From Phycisphaerae bacterium (GTDB lineage Bacteria; Planctomycetota; Phycisphaerae; UBA1845; PWPN01), in assembly GCA_012729395.1 (NCBI GenBank), contig JAAYDF010000002.1:1-64000 (forward strand): a stretch of 64,000 nucleotides of DNA. The letters are read 5' to 3'. The notes beneath the pieces were generated by a model. It did not search any database and had not been told where the DNA came from. It was given only the letters and a program-made list of their open reading frames with translations. The translations under genes and the position numbers were made by a program. Below, in pieces: positions 10,601-17,371 of the stretch (within the stretch, counting starts at the first letter, position 1; each line of letters opens with the position of its first letter).

Positions 10601-12660
10601 GGGACGTCCACCGGAACCTTGGGAAAACCCCAGCGCATGCTGCCGAGCAACTCGGTCCGTGTGTTGCCAGCCCCGTCTTCGAGGGTGATCGGCGCCTCGC
10701 CGTTTTCGTGCACAAGTGCATCCAACGTACACAAGCAATGAGCGGCCGCCGCGGTCATCAGCGACAGCTCGTGGCGGCGCGGAAACAAGGGCGGCGTAAG
10801 CTTCTCCGGATCCATCAGCCCAAGCCCATTCTCCAGAAAGTAGCCCTCGCCCATACGCCCGAGGATAGCCTCCAGGTGAACGCGTTCCGCTTCTTCGTGC
10901 GGCGGATGGTCCTCGGTGAACCGGCTGGCGCGACGGCGGCATTCCTGCGTCGAACGGTTCGCCTCGACCATCTGGCGGAGCAGTTCGAGCCCGCCCGCAC
11001 GCTGGAGCTCGTTGGTCGAGCCCATCAGCCGCTCCGCACTCGCCAGAACCCGCCGATCCGACCGCCCGAGAAGCAGGGACAGCAGGCCACGCCGCAAATC
11101 GCTCGGCTTGCGGGTCAACAGCTTCTCGACAGTCAGAACCTCCTGCTCGTTGACCTTCATCGTGGCGACAGCCAATAGTGCATCTCCCCGTACGTTCGGG
11201 CTCGCATCGCCGAGAAGGCTCAGCAGCGTCTCGCGCGTGGTGCCGTCCCATCTCTTCTGTCGCCCCAGCCGAAGGGCCACGGTGCCGCGATCGTTGGGGG
11301 CCATGCGGCCGAGGTAGGGCAACAACCGGCTGCACGGGCGGGACCCGAGACAGTTCACCAAGGCATGAGCCAGGATGCGTGCGTCGGCGGTGAGCGACGC
11401 CCACGGCCAAACCAGGGGTCGAAGGGTTTGTACTTGGGCTGGATACTTGGCTATCAACCGCTCGATGGCTTCGAACGCGGTTTCGGGCATGGGGTCGGCC
11501 AGATCGGTGTGCAACCCCAGGACGGCATGCGTCGCCACGCGCAGGTCAGCATCGTCAAAGGCCGGCACGAGGGCTTCGCGGGCGTCTGAAAGCCCAAGCA
11601 TGGACAGCAGGTGAACGGCCACAAACCGGTGTTCGAGCCGTGGATCGGTGACCATACGGGAGGCGGCGGTGATGGCCTCGGCGGTATTCTCAAAGGCCAT
11701 GGTCCAGAGCGCCAGGTAGGCCGTCTCGGCATCATCAGCCCGCAAGGCATCCCACCGACTGCCGGGCGTTTCCAGAAACCCGAGGACGGTTTCGGCGGCC
11801 TTCCGCAGAGGCTCGGGCGAGGCCGAATCCCACGCAAAACCAAACCATACGTCCACGGCCCGGGCCACAGCGCTGAACCGCAGCAGGTCGTGTTCCAGGA
11901 TCAGCCGGAGCATCCGGCGAAAAGCCTCCGGATGTGCCTCGCTCACCGTCTCCAGAATAGCCTGGCGAAGACCTTCTTCTCGTTGCGCGGCCAGGAGCAG
12001 CCGCTCCAACACCTCCCACCCCTCGGGTTGAGATGCCGTGAGCAGCGCCCGGATGACGTGCTGGCCCATACAGGCAGTCTCGTGTTCGCCGGTGGCAGTG
12101 GCCCGCAACAAATCGAACACCTCGCGCGCATCGTCCCCGCCGCCTTCCATCGCCCCCGCCAACAGGAAGCCGATGGGTACATCCGTCAAGTACGCTCCGA
12201 GGTAGGAAGCCCAGGTGGCGACCCAGCGGATGTCCGGGTCATAGCCGCGCAGCAAAGCCGTCACCCGGGCCAGCCAGTCAGCCCGCCGCTCGGTAGCCAG
12301 TTCCCGATCATCAGGGTACCGGAATGCCCGCTGCGGATAACCGATCAAGTAAGGTGCCCGCGCGAGCAGCTGCCACGTGGATTCCAGCTGCGGCACCAAG
12401 CGGGGAAAGAGGGCTTCGAAAAGCCGGCGTCGATGCGCTGCCGACATGCGGTGAAGCCGATCGCAATAACCGGGCCATGCGGCTTCGGTCTGCTTGCAGT
12501 AGACTACGCCCCACTGCCCCGTCTGCGACAGAAGGACCGGCTCCAGATACCGTCCTCCCCCTGGCAACCGTCGAACCGCGGCCCGGCGCTGTTCGAGCCA
12601 GTCAGCAACCTGAAACCCCTTCAACGCCTCTTCGGCCTGCTCCCGGCTAAGCACCTTCAC
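7669..12660 (-). CDS. Giant DUF4132 (MolR-like) protein with HEAT-type repeats
   Basis: This is a 1663-residue soluble protein without signal peptide or membrane spans. The first 650 residues or so are alpha-helical repeat units of HEAT character, such as LAVATMKVNEQEVLTVEKLL and EAFEAIERLIAKYPAQVQTL. The DUF4132 core lies near residues 1090-1400, including WASLDHAAKYASSAGGHTRA and LFNHPVLATMLQRLVLVGEG. The C-terminal 90 residues form a separate conserved module (LGNVRVKEPHVLIAGTLGHY and LFLPFVDDDPRTAEVLSKT). Members of this family have no established biochemical activity; the name MolR comes from an old molybdate-regulation report in E. coli. The GTG start overlaps the stop of the upstream 145-aa gene by four bases (GTGA), so translation is probably coupled. 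It lies between two copies of the sigma-factor 3' end. Confidence 0.85.
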   Translation of the reverse strand: MKVLSREQAEEALKGFQVADWLEQRRAAVRRLPGGGRYLEPVLLSQTGQWGVVYCKQTEAAWPGYCDRLHRMSAAHRRRLFEALFPRLVPQLESTWQLLARAPYLIGYPQRAFRYPDDRELATERRADWLARVTALLRGYDPDIRWVATWASYLGAYLTDVPIGFLLAGAMEGGGDDAREVFDLLRATATGEHETACMGQHVIRALLTASQPEGWEVLERLLLAAQREEGLRQAILETVSEAHPEAFRRMLRLILEHDLLRFSAVARAVDVWFGFAWDSASPEPLRKAAETVLGFLETPGSRWDALRADDAETAYLALWTMAFENTAEAITAASRMVTDPRLEHRFVAVHLLSMLGLSDAREALVPAFDDADLRVATHAVLGLHTDLADPMPETAFEAIERLIAKYPAQVQTLRPLVWPWASLTADARILAHALVNCLGSRPCSRLLPYLGRMAPNDRGTVALRLGRQKRWDGTTRETLLSLLGDASPNVRGDALLAVATMKVNEQEVLTVEKLLTRKPSDLRRGLLSLLLGRSDRRVLASAERLMGSTNELQRAGGLELLRQMVEANRSTQECRRRASRFTEDHPPHEEAERVHLEAILGRMGEGYFLENGLGLMDPEKLTPPLFPRRHELSLMTAAAAHCLCTLDALVHENGEAPITLEDGAGNTRTELLGSMRWGFPKVPVDVPVADAVQRLPLYEVWERWWTNRPEGHRDEDGLELLRALAFFHSGLEQAWSREHWKAGDHRCLADLFAVPASQEVPAKGLLKRIAGAVRTLSNACTDQLPALPRYEHVMQEVIQWLLRLHPPAGAAEFLVRAAETSLTYANEPLLTQISNSKWDWLWRDHSPFIAYTEVARGHRRLSPEAWTPEQMQRLWGLLRWTHRPGTELILSRVYDLDELVAMHEIGAATEADFIDWLVGPRPERQDRRFFDGLTQVTRRRMPPAITHAPRLQVLVAQCRRRILDIELARGETPTAASEPANALSSVPGAEMFVRLLVALGRITLLRGYPGDSTSKGAVFSHLLRASHPLETDTPEDVTAKLREARIPEKRLIEVAVYVPQWVRHIEHAVGWAGLAEGVWWMHAHTKDRLGHMGHEECEVWHGEVSQRTPLSREDLLDGAVDVDWFHRVWGELGTERWASLDHAAKYASSAGGHTRAQLFARAMLGQLDEQELLARISEKRHQDAVRALGLLPLPGGSARKQRLLERYRLMQKFRRTSRQFGSQRQASEGRAVEIAMQNLARTAGYPDPLRLEWAMEAEAVADLARGPVTAQVGEVQVALRLDEQGEPDITVIKAGKTLKTVPAGAKKDPVVARLSARRTELRRQASRMRTSLEQAMCRGDTFTGEELRELFNHPVLATMLQRLVLVGEGVIGYPVDAGQGLRDQRGHIEPVRKNEGLRIAHAHDLLATGCWHDWQRDCFNSERVQPFKQVFRELYLVTEVEKSDATASQRYAGHQVNPRQALALLGKRGWVSRPEIGVHRTFHELRLTAWLSFAEYFSTPAEVEGLTVESVCFAQRRDGRYLPLVDIPPRVFSEVMRDVDLIVSVAHRGGVDPEASASTVEVRGALVRETCALLKLGNVRVKEPHVLIAGTLGHYSVHLGSAVVHRQPGRMLCIVPVHAQHRGRLFLPFVDDDPRTAEVLSKTILLARDDKIRDPSILSQIQS

Positions 12661-13094
12661 CCTCCTGCCAGCATAGTCAGACGCACGAAACGCACACGGC
12701 TCTCAGGATTCAGGAATACCTCGTGGTCCAGCTCATGCTGCTGCTCGTCGTCAATGAAGACGAGGTACAAACCATCCACGAAGGCCTGCAGGGCGGCAGC
12801 GATAGCGTGCTCCTCGTCCACCTTCTGCTCCCGATCACGGCCGCCCGGATCCACCTTGCCTCGCCGAGCCCCTTCCTCAATCTGACGCTCCGTGAGCACC
12901 CGGATGAACCGTGCGTCACGCTGGCGACGACGAAAAGCCTCCACTTCCTCAGAGACAATCCGACCGATCAACGTACGTAGGGTAATTCGATCACCGCCGG
13001 TCTTCGGAGCGGGTGGGTAGGGAATCGACCAGTCTGCCAGCGACGGCCATCGCGAGCCGAGGACCTCCACACCCACCGTAATCATTCCCAACAT
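12657..13094 (-). CDS. 145-aa conserved partner of the DUF4132 protein
   Basis: I do not recognise a named domain. The protein is acidic and charged, with a central helical stretch LRTLIGRIVSEEVEAFRRRQ. It ends with DEEHAIAAALQAFVDGLYLV, then FIDDEQQHELDHEVFLNPES and RVRFVRLTMLAGG. The C-terminal wording suggests a small beta fold that could pack against the large neighbour. A strong GGAGGAG site precedes the ATG at 13094. The stop codon overlaps the GTG of the DUF4132 gene, with GGAGGG inside this gene serving as the next ribosome site. I recall similar small proteins upstream of DUF4132 genes elsewhere, which supports a functional pair, but this is memory and not a search result. Confidence 0.75.
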   Translation of the reverse strand: MLGMITVGVEVLGSRWPSLADWSIPYPPAPKTGGDRITLRTLIGRIVSEEVEAFRRRQRDARFIRVLTERQIEEGARRGKVDPGGRDREQKVDEEHAIAAALQAFVDGLYLVFIDDEQQHELDHEVFLNPESRVRFVRLTMLAGG

Positions 13095-13263
13095 GGTTGC
13101 TCCTCCCTGTGGTCAAGCATCGCGGGTCAACCCGCCTACGAGTAACCAGCAGCCGTGCCCGGCCCTCTGCCTAACCGGAGCTAATTGTACTTTGCCCCTA
13201 CCCCAATTGCCAGCAGCGTCTGCCCCTCCGGTTGCCTTGACCAGTGACCGCCCACGTCCGCCC

Positions 13264-13523
13264 GATGCCGCCGCCCGAACGAACGCCCGTAAGGGGCTCG
13301 CCTGGAGCGGCTGCGCCACGTCCTGCGCATCAACAGCAGCGACCTGACCGAGCTGGAGTCCCGCGTCCTGCTCGGCCGATTCCCCCAGGGCAATAACGAC
13401 CGACTCACCTTCAAGCAGATCGGCCGGTCCGTCGGCCTCAGCAAAGAGCGAGTCCGCCAGATCCAGAACACCGCCCTCGCCAAACTCCGCGAAACCCTCG
13501 AGCAGGATCCGATCCTGCAATAG
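13264..13523 (+). pseudogene. Deleted second copy of the sigma-70 factor gene
   Basis: Positions 13299-13522 match 7368-7591 of the intact sigma gene with only two differences (C/T and G/A), covering all of region 4 and the stop region. Just upstream, 13270-13305 aligns with 6885-6920, the N-terminal part of the same gene, at 31 of 36 bases. The reading AARTNARKGLAW corresponds to AAQSNARKVLAW. The two parts meet at a shared CGCCTGG, as expected for a 454-bp deletion between short direct repeats. This deletion shifts the frame, so no functional sigma factor can be made. Copy identity ends just before the last base of the stop codon (TAA in the intact gene, TAG here). Confidence 0.8.
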
Positions 13524-13563
13524 GGGTGCATCTTTTGTTCAGTGGCAGGCCTCATCCGCGTCG

Positions 13564-13587
13564 CACTGCTCTGTGAGCAGTGTTTTT
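13564..13587 (+). terminator. Hairpin followed by T-run
   Basis: CACTGCTC (13564-13571) and GAGCAGTG (13575-13582) form a perfect 8-bp stem with a 3-base loop, followed by TTTTT. It lies just after the sigma-gene remnant. It looks like an intrinsic terminator, but it also belongs to a family of CACTG hairpins found elsewhere in the window, so either role is possible. Confidence 0.5.
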
Positions 13588-13756
13588 CGGGGGACAGGTA
13601 CTGCTGACACAGCAGCGGCACACGACGGCGCGCGCCAGCCCCGCAGGCCTCCACGGTTCGGTGGATGCACCCCTGCAGTAGAGTCCTACCCCCTGCGCCT
13701 ATGCGTGCCCTCGCAAGCCTGCTATGATCAGCGATCTCGCGGCCCGGGAGCATTCG

Positions 13757-14344
13757 ATGCGTGCCGACAAAGAAGAACCCGTCAAGACAAGTTGGCCATC
13801 CAGTTCGGCGGATGAGGCCCTGGTGCCGGATCATGCCGGTTGGGCAAGACAGGATCGTCTGAAAACCGGGAGCGCGGCGGCTTTCATGCTTCAGCATCTG
13901 GTTGCCGGCGCCGTCAGCTTTGTTCTCTTCGTGGGCGGTTCGATCGCTCTGCTCATCTGGGCCATGATCATCGACAACGACCCCGGCGGCCCCATGTTCT
14001 TCCCCGTCTTCGTTTTGTTGGTTTTGCTTGCTGCCGCCTGTGCCTGCGTGGTGCTTTTCTGCTTGACCGCCGGTCTTCAGTTGCTCAGGCGTTGGCTACG
14101 GTTCCCGTGGTGGGTTCCCCTGGTGGCGATCTTTCCCCTGACCTTCGCCACCCTGGCGTTTCCTGGCACTACCGGATCGGTCAGGTCGGGATTATGGCTG
14201 CTTGCGGCCAGCGCGATTGTCACGATCGCCTTCGGCATGTACTGGGCGGCACTTCAAGCGGCCGGGGGCCTGCTGGATCGCATCAGAAGGGCAAGGGCAA
14301 CCCAGCACGAGGACAGAAGCCAGTCGGTCGACATGGCTCGGTAG
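13757..14344 (+). CDS. Integral membrane protein, function unknown
   Basis: The 195-residue protein starts at ATG 13757, chosen because GGGAG precedes it; an ATG at 13724 lacks a ribosome site. After a 35-residue polar, proline- and lysine-containing head come four likely membrane spans: LVAGAVSFVLFVGGSIALLI, FFPVFVLLVLLAAACACVVL, VPLVAIFPLTFATLAF and LWLLAASAIVTIAFGMYW. The tail is basic. I do not recognise a family, and the neighbours (sigma remnant, Dtd) give no clue. Codon use matches the surrounding genes. Confidence 0.6.
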   Translation: MRADKEEPVKTSWPSSSADEALVPDHAGWARQDRLKTGSAAAFMLQHLVAGAVSFVLFVGGSIALLIWAMIIDNDPGGPMFFPVFVLLVLLAAACACVVLFCLTAGLQLLRRWLRFPWWVPLVAIFPLTFATLAFPGTTGSVRSGLWLLAASAIVTIAFGMYWAALQAAGGLLDRIRRARATQHEDRSQSVDMAR

Positions 14345-14506
14345 GTGCGTGCCCGCAGGGCAGGAAGGGCGCCAGTTCACACGCGGTAATGCGTCACGAG
14401 TCAACAACCGTACCGCGGGCAAGCACCGCACCGGCTGATGTCCTCTGCTCTCTGAAATTCCTGCGACCGGAATGCAAAGACGGTCCGTTCAAGCTACAAT
14501 CGGGCC

Positions 14507-14956
14507 ATGCGAGCAACCGTTCAGCGTGTACACGAGGCTCAGGTCGTCGTCGACGGCGCAGTGGTCGGGGCCATTGCCACCGGGCTACTGGTCTACGTAG
14601 GTGTGGCTCACGATGACGGGCCTGCCGATGTGCGTTACCTGGCGGAGAAGATCAGCGGCCTGCGGATCTTCACGGACAACAACGGAAAGATGAACCTCGA
14701 CGTGCGTGAAGTCGCGGGCAGCGTACTGGTCATCAGTGCCTTCGCTCTTCAAGCCGACGCACGCAAGGGCCGACGCCCGTCCTTCGACGCCGCCGCTCCT
14801 CCCGAGCATGCCAACACGCTCTACGAACAGCTCTGCGACACACTGGCCGAGAGCGGCCTCCAAGTCGCCCGGGGCGTGTTCCGAGCCCACATGGAAGTCA
14901 GCAGCGTTAACAACGGCCCGATCTGCATCCTGCTGGACTCGAAACGCGTCTTCTGA
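14507..14956 (+). CDS. dtd: D-aminoacyl-tRNA deacylase, variant active-site motif
   Basis: The 149 residues match the DTD family, which removes D-amino acids (and misattached glycine) from tRNA. Length and fold signatures are standard: MRATVQRVHEAQVVVDG at the N-terminus, KGRRPSFDAAAPPEHANTLY in the middle, and the cross-subunit Gly-cisPro motif NNGPICILL with Gly137-Pro138. The usual SQFTL motif at 77-81 is SAFAL here, so Gln78 and Thr80 are both alanine. Thr80 was long considered catalytic, although later work argued that main-chain atoms and the tRNA 2'-OH carry the chemistry. The enzyme may therefore still work. The HD-GYP gene converges on it 28 bp downstream. Confidence 0.88.
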   Translation: MRATVQRVHEAQVVVDGAVVGAIATGLLVYVGVAHDDGPADVRYLAEKISGLRIFTDNNGKMNLDVREVAGSVLVISAFALQADARKGRRPSFDAAAPPEHANTLYEQLCDTLAESGLQVARGVFRAHMEVSSVNNGPICILLDSKRVF

Positions 14957-14984
14957 GGCCTTCCCCGCGATGCGGTGACTTGCG

Positions 14985-16220
14985 TTACGCGACGCCGCCC
15001 GTGGACATGCACGCGACCGCGTCTTCGTCCTGCGCGCTCGGCTCCAGCTCTCCGCTGAAGAGGTAAGGCCGCACGTCGTAACCGTCGACCCCGGCCACGC
15101 AGAGGTTGCGGCACATGCGGAGATCAAGCAACCGACCCTTCACTCGTGTCTCGCGATCACAGATCGGGCCGCTGAGCAGTTTGACCAGCGGGCGACACGG
15201 AGCCTCGGGATGATTGCCCACCACCACCGCTTCCGTGCCGTCGGACAGCGTCACCGTCGAGCCAACCATGAACGGCGGCACCAACCGCAGCAAAGCCTCG
15301 ACCACCACCGGATCGAACCAGCCACGCACCTGCTCGCTACGCAACTGATGAATCGCGATGATTGTGGGGACCATTCCGCCCCTCGGGCAGAGGAAGTGGT
15401 CGAACGCGTCCACCACGCTGACAATGCGGCTGAAGATGTGAATATTGCGTCCCTTGAGCGGAGCGGGCGGGCGGGCCTTGTCGCGCGACTCGCGCTTGGG
15501 GAACCCCGAGCCGTCGAACCGCTGATGGTGGTTGAGCACGACATTGGCGGCCACCACCGGCAGGTGCTCGCGCACTTCGTCGTAGCCCGCGATCACGTGC
15601 AGTCGATACTCCCGCCACTCCCCTTCGGGGTCCAGAATGCACCGGCTCCGCAGCTCATCGGGCATGGGCAGCTTGCCGATGTCATGCAGCAACGCCCCCA
15701 AGCCGAGCTGGCCGGTATTCTCCGCCACATGCGCCGGCAGAGTGCTGCGCTCCGCTCGCAGATAACCGCTCATGTGGGCACCAATCAGCAGCGACAGATA
15801 GCAGCAGTTCGCCAGATGACCCGACAGCAGCGGGCAGCAGGTCGCCAATTGGTGGGTGATGACCTCGTGGTCCGGGTCGGCCACGATCTCCGTGAGCATG
15901 TGCCGAACGGCCTTCTTGTACTGGTGCAGGTTGACCTTGACCGCGACGCGGCGTTCGAGCTTGTCCACCGAGCCCTGCAGCGCGTGGTAGAGGGCCATGT
16001 GTCCGCGGTTGATCCGCTCGTTGGCCTCCCGGCCGATCTCTTCGAGACCGGGAAACTCGACCCAGACGTGGCTGAGTCGGAAGTCCGCGAGCCGGGTGAT
16101 CATCTCCTGATCGAGCACGTATCCGGTATTGAGCAGGACGAGATCCGAGCTGGATGGATGGAAGACCGGCTGAGCAAGAACCATTCCCTCGCGAATTGAT
16201 GCCAAGGGTACGAGGAGCAT
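14985..16220 (-). CDS. HD-GYP domain protein, probable cyclic-di-GMP phosphodiesterase
   Basis: The 411-residue cytosolic protein has an N-terminal region of about 150 residues of the DUF3391-like type (LLVPLASIREGMVLAQPVF). An HD-GYP domain follows. Its metal ligands are visible as LGALLHDIGKLPMP, RLHVIAGYDEV, and NHHQRFDGSGFP, the last close to the canonical HxxxxDGxGYP signature with F for Y. Such enzymes hydrolyse cyclic-di-GMP to GMP. The C-terminal 90 residues form a beta domain (VGSTVTLSDGTEAVVVG) seen in related HD-GYP proteins. Two PilZ proteins, which are c-di-GMP receptors, lie 34 kb away. There is no receiver domain. Confidence 0.85.
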   Translation of the reverse strand: MLLVPLASIREGMVLAQPVFHPSSSDLVLLNTGYVLDQEMITRLADFRLSHVWVEFPGLEEIGREANERINRGHMALYHALQGSVDKLERRVAVKVNLHQYKKAVRHMLTEIVADPDHEVITHQLATCCPLLSGHLANCCYLSLLIGAHMSGYLRAERSTLPAHVAENTGQLGLGALLHDIGKLPMPDELRSRCILDPEGEWREYRLHVIAGYDEVREHLPVVAANVVLNHHQRFDGSGFPKRESRDKARPPAPLKGRNIHIFSRIVSVVDAFDHFLCPRGGMVPTIIAIHQLRSEQVRGWFDPVVVEALLRLVPPFMVGSTVTLSDGTEAVVVGNHPEAPCRPLVKLLSGPICDRETRVKGRLLDLRMCRNLCVAGVDGYDVRPYLFSGELEPSAQDEDAVACMSTGGVA

Positions 16221-16441
16221 ACGTGAGTCCCCACCAACAGATCAGAACGGTTTTCCAATTTTCCAGTCGGCCCTGCCCGGCCACCGACAGGCCGCACCGG
16301 CCGAGCGTCTGAAACCATACAATACACTCGCGGCCAAGTGACGCGGTCCCCCCATGGATTTCCGCGAATCTCGAGCCCGCACCGGCGAAGCTCACCCACG
16401 CGGACGGCCCCTTCGGCCCGCCCCAGACCGCAACGGACGAC

Positions 16442-16470
16442 TTAACATGCTGCTAAATATGATGTTAATG
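16442..16470. promoter_or_regulatory. AT-rich inverted repeat, possible operator
   Basis: TTAACAT (16442-16448) and ATGTTAA (16462-16468) are perfect complements around a 13-base centre that includes TGCTAAATAT. A related element with the same spacing lies at 54075-54103. It differs at paired positions in a way that keeps the symmetry (TAACA/TGTTA against TAACG/CGTTA). It stands out in very GC-rich surroundings. A protein-binding site is the simplest reading. Confidence 0.45.
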
Positions 16471-16503
16471 GAGTATTGCCCCCGCTCGCGGCGACCGACG
16501 CAC

Positions 16504-16606
16504 GTCACCGTCCCCCCCCCGTGGCGACCGGTACCCGTGGCGGTCGCCCCCCCCGGTGGCGGCCGGTACCCGTAGCGGTCGCCCCCCGTGGCGACCGGCG
16601 ACTTGC
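16504..16606. repeat. GTGGCGACCGG-type GC-rich repeat cluster
   Basis: There are three imperfect copies of a unit of the form CCCCCCGTGGCGACCGG then TACCCGTAGCGGTCG. They are the same family as the 34-bp array at 49.66-49.87 kb. The unit is partly self-complementary (GCGACCG with CGGTCGC). Confidence 0.8.
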
Positions 16607-16799
16607 GCTCTCCCCCGCCCGGCGGCCGCCAGAGACGGGGGCCCCAACTACAGCGATGCCGTACTCGGCCCCGACCGGTTCTCTTGCCAGAGCGGCCAGA
16701 AACCCGTTTACAGGCGGGCAAGCGGTCATTATACTAGCCGGACTGATTTGGACTGGACTGAAATAGGCAACCACGCTTTTGGAAAGGACATCCGCCCGC

Positions 16800-17006
16800 A
16801 TGATCAAGGTGAAAGCCCGGGGTAATGAATCCCTCGACCAGATGCTTCGCCGCTTCAAGAAGATGTGCGAAAAGGAAGGCTTGACCAAAGAAATCAAGCG
16901 CACCAGCTACTACGAGAAGCCGAGTGAGCGGCGTCGGCGGCGCATGCGCAAATCGCAGAAGCGGGATTTCCGGCCGGGTGGGCCGGTCCCCGCCGGCAGA
17001 CGCTGA
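16800..17006 (+). CDS. rpsU: 30S ribosomal protein S21
   Basis: The 68-residue basic protein of the small ribosomal subunit starts at ATG 16800 behind AAAGGA. The S21 pattern is clear: MIKVKARGNESLDQMLRRFK, then KEGLTKEIKRTSYYEKPSE, and the arginine-rich RRRRRMRKSQKRD. S21 helps base-pairing of mRNA with the 16S 3' end during initiation. The C-terminus carries a short glycine/proline extension (FRPGGPVPAGRR) beyond the typical end. It is followed by 365 bp before the pyrophosphatase gene on the same strand. Confidence 0.93.
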   Translation: MIKVKARGNESLDQMLRRFKKMCEKEGLTKEIKRTSYYEKPSERRRRRMRKSQKRDFRPGGPVPAGRR

Positions 17007-17371
17007 GGCGCAACCTCGACCGCGGCGGATGTGATTGAGCGTTGAAGCACGGATTTGTCCGGCACCTGCCAGCCACAGGCGCGAAGGCGACCGGTGCCGG
17101 GGACACTCAGGTGAATTCTCTGCGCATCCCAGCTCTTTCAGCGCCTTGGTGCGCAGCCTCAAAGCAGTGTGACACTGGTGTCTCGCCTGGACGGTGCGGC
17201 GGCAGGGTTTTGTCGGCGCGCATCGGCCAGAGGGCACCGATGATGTTCGGGGTCATGAGGAACCCGCCGGCGCGGCGGGGGACGATCAAGTTAGGAACTG
17301 CGATACGGGACGTTCGTGAGACTGAGCGGCCCGGCATCAACAAACCCTCAAACCAGAGGAGATACGTCAGC
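17007..17371. other. Leader region of the membrane pyrophosphatase gene
   Basis: No gene is supported here. CCGGCACC (17059-17066) and GGTGCCGG (17093-17100) can pair with a 26-base loop, but no T-run follows, so it is more likely a dispersed palindrome than a terminator of the S21 gene. The frame of hppA happens to be open through this region, but the only good ribosome site (AGAGGAGA at 17355-17362) is next to ATG 17372. Confidence 0.5.

Larger units (their letters stand above)
16221..16799. other. Divergent intergenic region with repeat and AT-rich element
   Basis: The 579 bp between the HD-GYP and S21 genes contain no supported gene. They hold an AT-rich inverted repeat at 16442-16470 and a GC-rich repeat cluster at 16504-16606, each listed on its own. 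The last 60 bp (TATACTAGCCGGACTGATTT and onward) are the likely promoter and leader area of the S21 gene. Confidence 0.5.

Noticed and set aside
17059-17100. Terminator of the S21 gene
   Set aside because: The 8-bp stem has a 26-base loop and no T-run, so it does not meet the usual pattern.
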